Assembly (NCBI GenBank): GCA_037447655.1
Contig: JBBHKE010002973.1
Span: 168,322 to 232,321, forward strand
Reading direction: 5' to 3'
Length of the DNA: 64,000 bases
Origin: Zygnema cylindricum
Lineage: Eukaryota > Streptophyta > Zygnematophyceae > Zygnematales > Zygnemataceae
Part shown: piece after piece, positions 31,748-44,600 of the stretch
Numbering within the stretch: position 1 is the stretch's first letter
How the letters are laid out: every line of letters begins with the position of its first letter
The notes under the pieces: generated by a model
Told to the model about the DNA's origin: nothing
Seen by the model: the letters and a program-made list of their open reading frames with translations, nothing else
The model's database searches: none
Translations under genes and position numbers: made by a program

Positions 31748-31894
31748 GTTATCTAAATTACACAAATTGTTAGCGCTAACAGGAATTGTTATCTGACTTA
31801 TATAAATTTTTAGGGCTAACAGGAATTGTTAGCGAACTTACACAAACTGTTAGCGCTAACATTAATTGTTACCTAACTTACACAAACTGTTAGC
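31748..31894. repeat. 40-bp satellite, segment 2
   Basis: Three to four monomers between the solo LTR and Gyp-2. Its last five bases TTAGC form the left half of the Gyp-2 target duplication. Confidence 0.93.
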
Positions 31895-33726
31895 TGTAAA
31901 ATGGACAAAAAATATAAGCACCACAATACACCACAATACACAGCGGAAAGCTCCAACGATCTTCCCGTACCAACAACAGGAGCACACTGCAATTCTTGTT
32001 TTGGAAAATATAGTTTCGTGTGTACGCCACATTTCGTGCGTACTCGACATTTTGTGCGCACGCGACATTTCTCTTGCGTAATATATTATCGAAAGTAATG
32101 TGGTGGTTCGAATGGATTTGCGGATTGGGGGAGTAAATGTACGAGTAAAATTAATGGGACGTGAGGGAGTAATTGAGTGGCGCGGATTGCGTCAAGAAAT
32201 GGACGGCGGATTGCAACGTGATCCGATGTGAAATATACGAAATGTACGTCGCCGGTACGAAACATATAATTTGGACAAATGTACTTTATATGCGACAAGC
32301 GACGTTTATGACAAATGACGTGCATTTTATTTGCCGCATTTATTGCAAAGGATGCGGCTGCGGTACGGAAATGATTTCAGCTGTACAATAATTATTTTAA
32401 CAAGTGGACATGAATGAATTCGCTTCGCGACGTCGTGGGATATTTGACGACTCGCGTGGATTTCGTTTGGATTTTGTGACCACGTGGCGCGACATCAAGG
32501 GTGTCAGATAAGAGCGACGGACGGTGGATATAGGCCGCTGTTATTTTTTAAGTATTGGGGACTCGAAATAGCCTAAATCACACGATGTTTATTTTGGACG
32601 TCCCGGATTGTTTGAAGAAATTCGAGGAGTTTCGTTGAGTGACTGAGCATATGATTTTGTGAGATTGTGTGTAGTTTGTAAATATTTACAACAATGGTTT
32701 GTCTTTATTTGTATTAGTTTTTAGTGTAGATTTACTCATTCTGACATACCTCGAAGTATTCGGGTATACTAACATTAATAGAGGTATCTGGTAGATTGCG
32801 TACGGCTGGTATGCCTCCGTTTACTCAGTAATGAGCCCTAGTGTATATTTGTAGGACTTAGTCATTTTCAGTCTTGAGGAACTTTCTGTACCAAAAACTG
32901 TTTATGGTCATTTTTGGTAATTTTGTCTGCATATTTCTCTCTAATCTGCTCACAAAATTATGTGAAATTTTGCATTTATGTTCCTCCTTGTATTTTCTAC
33001 AATGCCACAGATTTGCAGACCTATTGTGTCTCTGGTCTGTGTGTAACTTTATTGTGAAGTTTTTGGTTTTATCAAAGTTCGGGCAGACTGTTTTTTTTTG
33101 CAACTTTGACTAGATGATGTGATCACTCTGTTTATTATTTTCGTCTAAAACTTTGTGAGGTCATTTTGTAGCCTAAATACTACATCTAATAAGAGTTTCA
33201 GCTTGTTTTGTTATTTCTGTACAATTCTGTGTTGATTCAAAGTAAGCTGTTTTTGGGTTATCTGTGGTGCTTCCAAGGGTAAATCCATGGCTGAAAATGG
33301 CTATAGACAACAGCAATGACAGACAAGGTTGCGTTTTATTACTCGGGAGATGATTAAAAAATTCAGCGCTCGCTGCGAAGGTCTACTCAAAGAGTGTCCT
33401 GCTGACTAGGCCTACTTCACTATTTAAACTAACTAGCTGGTAGTCTGTACAATTGTACATGTCGACCTTCACGGTCAACCGAGACAAATCTCAAAATATC
33501 CTTCTAGAACAATACCATTTTATCTACATTCCGCGGCGTTGCTATACTGCTAAGCTGCGTTGCTCTGCTGCGCTGCTATGCTGCTACGCTACTAAGTTGC
33601 TACGCCGCTAAGTTGCTACGCTGCTATGTTGCGCTCGTCTGGAATCGCAGCTGCGCTGCTTTGACACCGCAACTATAGCAGCCTAGTTGCTCGCTACTAG
33701 GTACCCAACTCTGTAACAGTGTTACA
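31895..33726 (-). repeat. Gyp-2 3' LTR, interrupted
   Basis: 31,895-31,993 and 33,318-33,726 together form ~508 bp of gypsy LTR, split by the insertion at 31,994-33,312 with a GCAAT duplication. The PPT-like AGTGGGAGGCAC follows on the element's sense strand side (about 33,727-33,738). Confidence 0.88.
31994..33312. mobile_element. LTR-like insertion Sol-1 (1319 bp)
   Basis: Ends TCTTGTTTTGG ... GACAACA, flanked by GCAAT (31,989-31,993 and 33,313-33,317). It is the same family as 35,679-36,700 but in opposite orientation. The TG...CA-type ends, 5-bp duplication and lack of coding frames suggest a solo LTR of a third retrotransposon family. One end has three imperfect TTTCGTGCGTAC-like repeats. 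No coding sequence is supported inside. Confidence 0.7.
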
Positions 33727-33770
33727 GTGCCTCCCACTAGGGCTTCAGCGTCCCGCTGAACCTTACTGGC

Positions 33771-35089
33771 TCAGGGAAACTGCAATTGCCGGAGTATGCC
33801 GTACGTCTCTTCATGGTACTTCTTGAACTCCTGTCGCAGGGTGTCGAGTTGGTTTTGGAGCTGCTCACATCGGGTCTCCAGCAGCACAATATGATGGTCT
33901 GCCGCTGCCAAACGTCTCCGGGTGATTCGCTCCCGAACCTGGTCCTCCCCTTCCTCCGGTACAACCTTTGGTCCCTCGAGTTGCAGCGGAATGGCCGTCG
34001 GTGCAGGCTCCTCGGGTGCCGGAATTTGGGGCGCTTCGGATTCTGCGAGTTGCTATGCCTCTTTCGCCTCTCCTTCAGCTAGTTCCCACCGAGGTACCTT
34101 CCTTAGCTTGAACGACGCATGTTATCTGGCAGTTCGAGCCCGCTGCACAACGTTCTTCCGGGCCAGCTTGAGTGCCCGTACCTGAGGTGTAACCTCTGCC
34201 CGAGAGATGATGTCATGGAGGCGAACATCCCACGGGTGATATTGGCAAAGTAACCCGGGAACATCCACCCTGTACCAGTAGTTATTTTCAACCACTTCCA
34301 CAAACCGCAGGGCATGGGGGTTTAGCTCCACATAACCCTTATGATTCTTCTCGAGGTCCTTTGTCCTCATAAAATTCCAGGCCGAGTGTGACGGTACGTT
34401 GGCGGGGATAAAGATAGGTTCCTTAGGCTTTCCAGTACGCCACTCCTCGGGCCACTCTGCTGGATCCCAATAAAAGCGCTTCGCGAAGCTGAAGGTGAGA
34501 TCTGGATGCCGTGTGTCGACAGGGAGTGGAAAGAGGTAATCGAGGACTTCTTCTCCCTTTTCACTCTCTTTGTCTGTGTCCCCTTGGTCTCCTCGAAGGA
34601 GGAACACATCATCACCGCTGGGGTACTGTGATTCCACCTTCTTTTCTGCGCTTTTAGACGACTGCTCGTCTGCGCTACTCTCCTTGTTGGGGTCCCTCAT
34701 CACCTCCAGATCCGAGGCGCGCTCCTCTATTTGTGGAGGTGTTGGTTCCCCTTCCGGTTCCTCCGCGTCCGAGAGCTCATGGTCTTCCTCATCCTCTTGA
34801 TCTCTCTCTTGGAGTGGGTGGTATTCAGGGTCTTGTGAATTTTCCTGTCGCAGGGTGTCGAGTTGGTTTTGGAGCTAGTGACATCGGGTCTCCAGCAGCG
34901 CAATATGATGGTATGCCGCTGCCAAACGTCTCCGAGTGATTTGCTCTCGAACCTGGTCCTCCCTTTCCTCCGGTCTGCCTCTACCATGACCTTCGCCGCC
35001 ACCAAGAGTCTATCGGGACCGGGCACATCTCCTTGCCCCACACGTACTAGTCTCCTCCTTTTTTATGGTGGGGAGGATGACGACACCAT
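33771..35089 (-). CDS. Gyp-2 extra ORF downstream of integrase
   Basis: Sense-strand frame between chromodomain and 3' LTR. It starts at ATG 35,089, like Gyp-1, but meets an early stop. The longest clean block is 193 codons (34,122-34,703). It has an acidic start (DPNKESSADEQSS), GDDVFLLRGDQGDTDKESEKG, then DYLFPLPVDTRHPDLTFSF, RFYWDPAEWPEEWRTGKP, YRVDVPGLLCQYHPWDVRLHD and RKNVVQRARTAR. A coiled coil (ITRRRLAAADHHIVLLETRC) follows after a shift and a stop. The tryptophan- and proline-rich core is kept in both gypsies despite their divergence, so it was once under selection. Its function is unknown; candidates are a structural or nucleic-acid-binding accessory protein. Confidence 0.6.
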
Positions 35090-35439
35090 GGATGCTGTCG
35101 TGTAGGACAAATCATGTAATTTTAGAAGCGAAGGTAAACTGGCTGTGCGGAGTGAAGCACTCTCTAAACTGCCTAGACTAGGCTGGTCGCGAGGGCGGAT
35201 GGCGGCTTTATCAAAGAGGGTTGAGGATTTCACGTTTAGACTCTGCGAAGCGTCGCAGTGTGCGAGGGTATCGCAGCGTCCAATATTTATAAAACTGTGA
35301 TGCTGCGGCGAAACCGAGGGTTCGTTGTCACCAATATGGTGAAACCCAATTGTGCCGTTGCGCTTTCCTGTCAGCGCAGCGGTGGCGCTGCGTTCCTCTG
35401 ACGGCACTGTAACCATGCTGCGCTACGGTGGTTGCGCCG

Positions 35440-35678
35440 CTATATCGGTGCGGTGCGGTAACATCGTCGCTGCGTTTCTTCGTTGCGTCCCCAATATAAT
35501 TGCGATAGTTGCGACACTGCGATTCGCTCCTTTACCGCGACCGCTGCGATTGCCCCTCCGGTGAAGCCGAGTGTCCTCAGTCTTCTGAAACCGGCGCTGT
35601 TACTCAAGGGAATGTAGATCCTCCTCTTCCACCCAAGAGTCGTCCTTAGCTCCGTAGCCCTTCCAACGCACCAGATAC
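35440..35678 (-). pseudogene. Gyp-2 chromodomain, C-terminal part
   Basis: The minus strand reads VRWKGYGAKDDSWVEEEDLHSLE, a typical chromodomain second half, in the region cut off from the rest of integrase by the insertion at 35,679-36,700. The frame here is intact, unlike Gyp-1. Confidence 0.75.
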
Positions 35679-36700
35679 TGTTGTTCATAGCCATTTTCAG
35701 CCATGAATATACCCTCGGAGACACCACAGACTACCCCAAAACAGCCTACTTTGATTCCACTCAGAATTCTATAGAATTACCAAACCAAGCTGAAACTTTA
35801 CAAGCAGTTTTTTCCCTCGCCACTACGTATTTCCACAAATTATCATATAAATATACTAACCAGATTACCCACATCACCCATTCAAAGTTGCAGAAAAACA
35901 GCGTGCCAAAACTTTGATAAATCTGACCAACTTCACAATGAAGCCCCAAGAAAACCAAACATACACTAGGTCTGAAAATTTGCCACAATATTTCCAATAC
36001 AAGAAAGAACACACATGCACAATTTCAGATAATTATGTCAATAGAACTGAGAGAAATTCTTAGATGAAATTCCCAAAAAGAATCATAATACAGTTTCTGT
36101 CCAAAAAGTTCCTAAGTCTAAAAATGACTAAGTTCTACAAGTATACAATACAGCTTACTAATAACTGTACGGAGGCATACCAGCCGTACGTAATCAATCA
36201 ATTACCTCTATTAATGTGAGTGTACCTAAGATCTACACTAATAAATAATACATAGGACAAAACATTGTCAAATATTTACAAGTCTTACGAATTTCGTCAA
36301 ACCAATCGGAACCGTCCAAAGTAAATATCATGTGATGGACGCGATTTCCCGTCCCTCACCAAACTGACGGCGCCGCCGTCCGTAGATCTTATTCGGCATC
36401 CTTGATGTTGTGTCGCGTGGTCACACAATCCACTTGACGAAGTGACGTCATCTCATCCAAATTAATCCGTACCTTTGACTTACACATTTCGTACCTTTTT
36501 ATATGTTTGTTTCGCGCCACTCAAATAGTTTCGTACGTCCCAAAAGAAGTAGTTCCGTTAATCCCCCAATCCGCAAATCCATTCAAACCTCCACAGTAAA
36601 CCTAATTATCATACACATTAAAATCGCGTACTGTACTCACGAAACATTGTGTACGCACGAAACGACGCGTACGCACGAAACTAACTTTTCAAAAACAACA
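35679..36700. mobile_element. LTR-like insertion Sol-2 (1022 bp)
   Basis: Begins TGTTGTTCATAGCC and ends CAAAAACAACA, flanked by a perfect GATAC duplication (35,674-35,678 and 36,701-36,705). Removing it rejoins the Gyp-2 chromodomain exactly as in Gyp-1. It is homologous to Sol-1 in inverted orientation, shorter by ~300 bp. A probable solo LTR; no coding frame is supported. Confidence 0.75.
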
Positions 36701-37931
36701 GATACTGGCTGGAGTTGGAATTCCGAGAGCGGCGCGACTGAAGGATCTCTTCCACCTCATACTCGTCTGAGGTACCCTGAACGGGTGGTAAAGGAGTATT
36801 CCGCCGTCGATTAGCAAACATCGAATTAGGGTCGCGAAATGGCTTGAGAAAGGAAACATGGAAGACATTCTGGATATGCCACTCCTTTAGAATATCCAAC
36901 TTATAAGCCACCTCACCCACACGTGACAGAACTATAAATAAGCGCGTGAATTTTGGTGCAAATTTCTTAGAGAGGGCACCTGGTAAGGAGAGGTTTGCCA
37001 TATTAAGGCGAACCTTATCACCCACGCTGAAAACGGTTTCCTTCCAGTGAGCTTTGGCTTGCGACTTTTGACAATCCTTTGCCAACAGGAGCACCTTCGC
37101 CGCCTTTTCTAGGTTCTCTTGCAACGTTTTGGCAAAATCCAGAGCTGCCGCCGTAGGGCAGTCAGCTACCAATAAGTTTTGTGGAAGGGTGGGCTGTCGT
37201 CCATTGAGGGAGAATGGCGTAGCATTCGTGGACGAGTGCACAGCACTGTTGTACGCCAACTCAACCGCTGTAAGATGGTTCACCCAATCCGTTTGGTGCA
37301 CCAAAGCATAAGCCCGCAACGCCTTCTCCAAAGTCCGGTTCACCTTTTCAGTCTGACCATCAGTTTGAGGGTGGTAAGCTGTGGACATAGCCAACTGCGT
37401 GCCACACAGCTCAAATAGGTTTTGCCAAAAGTGGCTCACAAATTTTCGATCACGGTCGCTGAAGATCCTCTTCGAAAGTCCGTGATGGCGGAATATCTCC
37501 TGAAAGAATAAGTCTAAGACATCTCGCGCAGTGGCTGTGGTTTACGTGGGTAGGAAATGTGCCATTTTCGTCAAATAATCCACAACGACGAAGATTGAGT
37601 CATAGCCCTCCTTAGTAAGCGGGAGAGCTACTATGAAATCCATCGAGATCACCTCCCAAAGAACAGATGGTATGGGGAGGGGTTGTAACAGACCTTTTTG
37701 TCCCGATTCCGATTTGTTCCTATTACCGGAGTCACACGTCCAGACATACTCCGCAATGACGCGAGTCATGTTCGGCCAGTAATACGCCTCAAAAACACGT
37801 GCGGTTGTTTTATCCCGTCCAAAATGTTCACTGAGCGGCTCGTCATGACTCATTTTAAGTATCACATGACGTAACTCCGGATTTGTTGGAACATAAAGTC
37901 GTGTTGTCTCACTCGGTCTGTACCGCCACAT
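36701..37931 (-). pseudogene. Gyp-2 integrase
   Basis: The zinc domain (same Cys-to-Gly change, TCDSGNRNK) and the first catalytic Asp (SMDFIVALPL) lie in 37,542-37,931. A short break follows, then HFWQNLFELCGTQLAMSTAYHPQTDGQTEK with the catalytic Glu, the post-core region, and the chromodomain start EYEVEEILQSRR (36,681-37,439). About 8% of bases differ from Gyp-1 here, in contrast to near identity further right. Confidence 0.85.
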
Positions 37932-37943
37932 ACCATTGGCGGT

Positions 37944-38564
37944 TCAGATTAATATCTTCCGTTGAATAAGCTCCTTCATTGTCTCGTCTTCGTTGTAAGC
38001 GGCCTTGATCTTACTTAGCCATTGCTCGTCCACTTGCACCGTACTAGTGATTGCGTTGAGTTTCGAATCTTGCGTTACGTCCGAAGTTGCGGTGTTCTTT
38101 TTCAAAGAGCTTACGTCTACATCCTGCGATGTTTGTAATCGTTGCTCTGCCACTGGAGCAGCGACTTCGAGTCTTCTCGACAGCGCATCTGTCGGGTTTG
38201 TCTAGCCCGGCTTATACTCAATTACAAGTTCTGGCCCGAAGGTCTGACGAAACGTCATCCATCGCACTTGTTTCTTGGACAACTTCGGTTGTGTTTGTAG
38301 GTACTGTAGGGCGTGGTGATCCGTGATACCTGTGATCCGCTTCCTCTGAACGTAACAGTTCCAAAACTCTAGCGCATTGATGATCGCAATTGTCTCCTTT
38401 TCATGGGTGGCCCAGTTAAGCTCCGCTGCCTTTAGTTTTCGACTGTCGTAGGCAATGGGTTGTAGGCCTTTTCTTTGATCCTGCATAAGGATCGCTCCAG
38501 TAGCCGTATCGCTGGCGTCTGTAATTATCGTCCAAGGTAAGTCCGGGTCGTGAACAGCTAACAC
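37944..38564 (-). pseudogene. Gyp-2 RNase H and connection region
   Basis: Near-identical duplicate of Gyp-1 22,654-23,274: RNase H with TDASDTATGAIL and TDHHALQYL, the same stop, then the linker MAEQRLQTSQDVDVSSLKK. Confidence 0.85.
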
Positions 38565-40346
38565 AGGGCTGTAACCAACCGCTCCTTTAGCGTGTTAAAA
38601 GCTGCCCCTTGCGCTGATTTCCACTCGTAGGGCACGTCATTCTTGAGTAATTCCGTGAGTGGTGCAGCGATTTTTGCGAAACCTTCGACAAAACGTCGAT
38701 AGCAGGAGCATAATCCATGAAAGCTCCGTACTTGCGTAATATTCACCGGCTGCGGCCACTCTTTCACTGCCCTCGTTTTGTTCGGATCCACTGCGATTCC
38801 GTCTCGGTCACCACATGGCCCAGAAAATCAATTTTCTCCTTCAAAAAGTCACATTTACTCCTCTTTGCGTACAACTTATTTTCCCGAATGACTTGAAGGA
38901 CCGTTTGTAGGTGCTTCATGTGATCCTCCAGCGTTCGGCTATACACCAAGATGTGTCTAGAAAGACGATTACAAACGCATCTAGATATTGCCGAAAGATG
39001 GAGTTCATCAGATGCATAAAAGTCGGCGGCGCATTGGTCAACCCGAAGAGCATTACCCGAAACTAGAAATGGCCATACCGAGTTCTAAACGCCGTCTTTT
39101 CCACATCCTCCTCGCCAATTCTAATCTGATGATAACCGCTCCGCAAATCTATCTTCGCGAAATATTTAGCACCTCGAAGTTGATCCAACAATTCGTCTAT
39201 TCTCGGTAAAGGGTTTGGTTTCTTCACCGTTAACTTGTTTAGGGCTCAGTAGTCCACACAGATACAAAAACCTCCATCTTTTTTTTTCACGAAGAGAACG
39301 GGGGCTCCATACGGTGACTTGCTCGGTTCTATTGCTCTGGCTTTGATCAACTCCGCGAGTTGTTTTTTGAGTTTGTCCAATTTGGTGTAACTCATCTTGT
39401 ACATCCGATAAGCGGGTGGTAACGCTCCGAGAACAAGCTCTATCTTGTGGTCTACTTCGCCCTTAGGAGGTAAGCCCTTGGGGAGCTTCAATGGAAAAAC
39501 ATCTACATACTCCTCGAGAAGTTTTGTCACGACTTCCGGGGCCTCTTCGGAAGTCTTTTTGGTGTCGTCACTTTCTTTTGAGTCGAAATCGAGGTCTTTC
39601 TTTTTCCATACCTCCGGAATCTCCTCCTTCGCCTCCTCCATGGGATGGTTGACGGCTACACCTATAGTTTCCCCTTTTCTGAATGCCCTCTTAAGCTGTA
39701 AGGCCGAAAGTAGGCGTCCCTCTTCCGCTCCTTTACTAGCCGCTCCCGCTTTTACCTCAAACTTTTTTTCACCCCTCTTCACTCTCATGGCCCCACTTCT
39801 CCAATCGATCGTCAAATTCCATTTTTGTAGCCACGGCTTCCCCAAGATTACCTCATGGTCCCCAAGAGGTAATACACGAAGAGTGGCATACCATCGGAAT
39901 TTCCCGATTCCGACGCGTAACCTCGGAGTACGATAGGTAATGGATAAGGAACTTCCGTCTGCCAATTGTACCGACAGATGATTCTTAAACACCTTGAGAG
40001 GAAGTTTTAACCTTTTCACCGTCGCCTCGTTGATTAAATTTCTCGATGCTCCGGAGTCCACCATGAAGCTAGTTGCGCTCACTCCGATTTGACCCCGAAA
40101 TATCAAAGGGTCTCCTCCTTCACCGGCTAACCTCATGAAGTTAAGTTTCCACTTTCCTGAAATTTTCCTTTTTGGACATTCTTGGGCCATATGGTCCGGG
40201 GAACCGCACTGGAAGCATAAGCCATTTTGCCTCCTCCGTTGGAGCTCCTCGGGGGACAAGTTGTTTGCCTTGGTCTTGATAGTTTTCTTCATTTTCCACG
40301 GCACGTTGATCACCTCCTTATCCTCATCAATTGCTCCGAGCTCCAT
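38565..40346 (-). pseudogene. Gyp-2 protease and reverse transcriptase
   Basis: A 366-codon frame (39,246-40,346) joins the CCHC knuckle CFQCGSPDHMAQEC, protease MVDSGASRNLINEATVK, a long hydrophilic linker and the RT start up to FCICVDY, ending at TGA 39,246-39,248. RT continues in pieces with TAG at 39,063-39,065 and the 1-nt deletion in YLDD near 38,955. These are exactly the lesions of Gyp-1. Sequence 39,790-39,889, missing in Gyp-1, is present here and gives the ancestral state. Confidence 0.88.
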
Positions 40347-41092
40347 GGGGGTTGGACCATCGTCTCGTCGACCCCCTCCGCCGCTACTTGACCCATAATG
40401 ATAAGGTCTATGGAAGGTGAAGTCGACTGAATCGGTACGCTGAGCAAACTGAATGATTGACGGGAGACTAAGAGTTGTGCTTTCCCGAGCAAGTCATTGT
40501 TCCACATCCCTACGAATGGATGATTTAAGCCCCTTCACGTAGCGATCCACAGATTCATCCTCCGTCATCGTAGGTATTTGAACCTTGCACTCCAAAAACC
40601 ACTGCGTAAACTCCAACACCGCTGTTCGTTGCTTGAGCACTGCGATCTTATCTCTTGCAGCCTTAATCGTATTGACAACTGCCAAGCGTCACGGAGGAAT
40701 TGAATGAAGAAAGCCCAAATGGTCGGTATCTCATAATTATCCATTAATGTCCTCCACCTTGCTCCCGCTGCCCCTTTAAGAAGACCACTCGCGTAGTGAA
40801 TCTTCTCACGGTCCGATAGGCTAGGAAAATTCTCAAGATAATTCGCAACAGAGAATAGCCACGTGTCCAGGTTCTTGTGCCTAGCAGGGTCGAACTCGTC
40901 GGGAAGTCTTAATTTCGGTCTCCTGTAGTCCCTCTTCATGCATCCATGAGGTCGCTCACCAAGACGGGATTCCAAAGCTGCGACGGTGTTGCTCAGTTGC
41001 GCGTTCTGTAATCTAACGCTTTCTAACTCCTTGGGAACTTGGGCTAACATTTATGTAATGGATACGCCGTGTTCTTCCATGCTGTCAAGTCA
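40347..41092 (-). pseudogene. Gyp-2 Gag
   Basis: Starts MEEHGVSIT and then meets TAA at codon 10 (CAG-like to TAA), unlike Gyp-1. An internal frame from 41,050 continues with the Gag domain (FDPARHKNLDTWLFSVANYLE, LKGAAGARW) and CMKRDYRRPKL. Shifts occur near 40,690 and 40,500. Confidence 0.82.
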
Positions 41093-41114
41093 CGGGGAAT
41101 AACTCTGATACCGG

Positions 41115-41631
41115 TGTAAAAGGGACAAAAAATATAAGCACCACAATACACCACAATACACAGCGGAAAGCTCCAGGGATCTTCACGTAGCAACAGCAAG
41201 AGCACACAGCAATGACAGACAAGGCTGCGCTTTATTACTCGGAGAGGATTACAAAATTCAGCGCTCGCTGCGAACGTCTACTCAAAGAGTATCCTGCTGA
41301 CTAGGCCTACTTCACTATTTAAACTAACTAGCTCGTAGTCAACCTAGTATTGTACAACTGTACACGTCAACCTTCACGGTCAACCGAGACAAAACTCAAA
41401 ATATCCTTCTAAAACAATATCGATCTGTCTACATTACGCCGCGTTGCTATACTGCTAAGTTGCGTTGCTCTGCTGCGCTGCAATGCTGCTACGCTACTAA
41501 GAAGCTACGCCGCTAAGTTACTACGCTGCTATGTTGCGCTAGTCTGGAATCGCAGCTGCGCTTCTCTAAAACCGCAACTATAGCACCCTAGTTGCTAGCT
41601 ACTAAGTACCCAAATCTATAACCCTATTACA
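41115..41631 (-). repeat. Gyp-2 5' LTR (517 bp)
   Basis: Minus-strand TGTAATAGGG ... TTTTACA, differing from Gyp-1's 5' LTR at only about one position by eye. Confidence 0.93.
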
Positions 41632-44600
41632 TTAGCGATAACAAGAATTGTTATCTAACTTACACAAACTTTTAGCGCAAACAAGATATGTAATCTAACT
41701 AACATAAACTTTTAGCCTTAACGAAATTGTTATCCAACTTACACAAACTATTCGCGCTAACAGGAATTGTTACCTAACTTACACAAAGTGTTAGCGATAA
41801 CAGGAATTGTTATCTAACTTACACAAACTGTTAGCGCTAACACGAATTGTTAACTAATTTGCGCAAAATGTTAGCGATAACAAAAAATGTTACCTAACTT
41901 ACATAAACTGTTACCGCTAACAAGTATTGTTATCCAACTTACAAAAACTGATAGCGCTAACATGAATTGTTATATAATTACACAAACTGTAAGCGCTAAC
42001 AGGAATTGTTATCCAACTTACACAAACTGTTAGCGCTAAATGGAATTGTTACCTAACTATCACAAACAGTTAGCGATAACAGTATTTGTTATCTAACTTA
42101 CACAAACTGTTACGGCTAACATGAATTGTTACCTAATTTACGCAAACTGTTAGCGATAACAAGAATTGTTATCTAACTTACACAAACTGTCAGGGCTAAC
42201 AGGAATTCTTACCTAACTTACACAAACTGTTAGCGCTTAGAGGAAATGTTATCTAAATTACACAAATTGTTAGCGCTAACACGAATTGTTATCAAAATTA
42301 CACAAACTATTAGTGATAACAAAAATTATTATCTAACTTACAAAAACTAGTTAGCGATAACAAGAACTGTTATCCAACTAACCGAAAATGTTAGCGATAA
42401 CAATAATTGTTATCTAAATTACACAAATTGTTAGCGCTAAGAAAAATTGTTACCTAACTTACACAAACTGTAAATGCTAACATTAACTGTTACCTAACTT
42501 ACAAATATCTTAGTGGTCACAAGAATTGTTATCTTTATTACACAAATTGTTAGCAATAACACGAATTGTTACCTAAATTACACAAACAGTTAGCGCTAAC
42601 AAGAATTGTTACCTAAATTACAAAAATTGTTAGCGCTAACAGGATATATTACCTAACTTACACAAACTGTTTGCACTAACAGGAATTGTAATCTAAATTA
42701 CACAAACTGTTAGCGCTAACAAGTATTGTTTTCTAAATTACACAAACTCTTAGCGATAACAGGAATTGTTATTTAAATTACACAAACTGTTAGCGCTATC
42801 AAAAATTGTTACCTAACTTACACAAACAATTATCGCTAACATGAATTGTTATCAAACTTACATAAACTGTTAGCGCTGACAATAATTGTTATCCTACTTA
42901 AACAAATTGTTAGCGCTAACAAGAATTGTTACCTAATTTACGCAAACTGTTAGCAAAAACATGAATTGTTTTCTAACTTCCACAAACTGTTAGCGCTAAC
43001 AGGAATTGATACCTTACTTACACAAACTGTAAGCGCTAACAGGAATTGTTATCTAGCTTACACAAACTGTTAGCGCTAACAGGAATTGATACCTAACTTA
43101 CACAAATTGTTAGCGTTTACAGGAATTTTGATCTAAATTACACAAACTATTACCGCTTACAACAATTGTTTTCTAAATTACACAAACTCTTAGCGATAAC
43201 AGGAATTGTTACCTAACCTACACAAAATTGTTAGCGCTAACAAGAATTGTTATCTAACTTACACAAACAATTAGCGCTAAAAAGAAGTGTTATCTAAATT
43301 ACATAAACTGTTAGCGCTAACAAGAATTAGTACCTAATTTACGCAAACTGTTAGCGCTAACAGGAATTGTTATCTAAATTACAAAAAATATTAGCGTTAA
43401 AAGGAATTGTTACCTAATTTACGCAAACTGTTAGCGCTAACAGGAATTGTAACCTAACTTACACAAACTCTTAGCGATAACACATATTGTTATCTAACTT
43501 ACACAAACTGTTAGCGCTAATAGGAATTGTTACCTAACTTACACAAACTGTTAGCGCTAACAAGAATTGTTACCTAACTTACACAAACTGTTAGCGCTAA
43601 CAGGAACTGTTACCTAACGTACACAAATTGTTAGCGCTAATAGGAATTGTTATCTAAATAACACAAACTGTTAGCGCTAATAGGAATTGTTGCCTAATTT
43701 TTGCAAATTGTTAGCGCTAAGAAGAGTTTTGATCTAAATTAGACAAACTATTACCACTAACAGGAATTGTTACCTTATTTACTCAAACTGTTAGCGCTAA
43801 CAGGAATTATTACCTAACTGACACAAACTGTTAGCGATAACAAGAATTGTTATCTAAATTACAAAAACTTTTACAGGAATTAATACCTTACTTACACAAA
43901 CTGTTAGCGCTAACAGGATTGTTATCTAAATTACACAAAATGTTAGCGCTAACAAAAATTGTTACCTAACTTACATAAACTGTTAGCGATAACTGGAATT
44001 GTTATCTAAAATTGTTACATAATTTACGCAAACAATTAGCGATAACATGAATTGTTATCTAACTTACACAAACTATTAGCCCAAAAAAGAATTGTTACCA
44101 AATTTACACACACTGTTAGCGATAACAACAATTGTTACCTAATTAACGCAAACTGTTCGCGATAACAAGAATTGTTATCTAAATTACATAAACTGTTAGT
44201 GCTACCTGTAATTGTTACCTAATTTAGGAAAACTGTTAGCGATAACAAGAATTGTTATATAATATACGCAATCTTTTAGCGATAACAGAAATTGCTATCT
44301 AAATTACACAAACTGTTAGCGTTAACACAGATTGTTACCTAACTTACAAAAACTGTTAGCGCTAACAAAAATTGTTATCTAATTTTCGCAAATTGTTAGC
44401 GATAACAAAAATTATAATCTAAATTACACAAACTGTTAGCGCTAATAGAATTGTTATCTAAATTACACAAACTGTTAGCGCTAATAGGAATTGTTACCTA
44501 ATTTTTGCAAATTGTTAGCGCTAACAGGAGTTTTGATCTAAATTACACAAACTATTACCGCTAACAAAATTGTTACCTAATTTACGCAAATTGTTAGCGC

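Larger units (their letters stand above)
31895..41631 (-). mobile_element. Gyp-2: Ty3/gypsy chromovirus-like element in satellite
   Basis: A complete but disrupted minus-strand gypsy: 5' LTR 41,115-41,631, 3' LTR 31,895-33,726 (split by an insertion), and a clean target duplication TTAGC (31,890-31,894 and 41,632-41,636) within a satellite monomer. The order is Gag, PR, RT, RNase H, IN, chromodomain, extra ORF. Two TGTTGTT...AACAACA insertions lie within it: in the 3' LTR and in the chromodomain. The two LTRs differ by roughly 10%, so it is old. PBS GGTATCAGAGT (41,102-41,112) has one change from Gyp-1. Confidence 0.93.

Noticed and set aside
32858-33113. Overlapping frames inside the Sol-1 insertion
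   Set aside because: Short, on both strands, no motifs, and not conserved in Sol-2.
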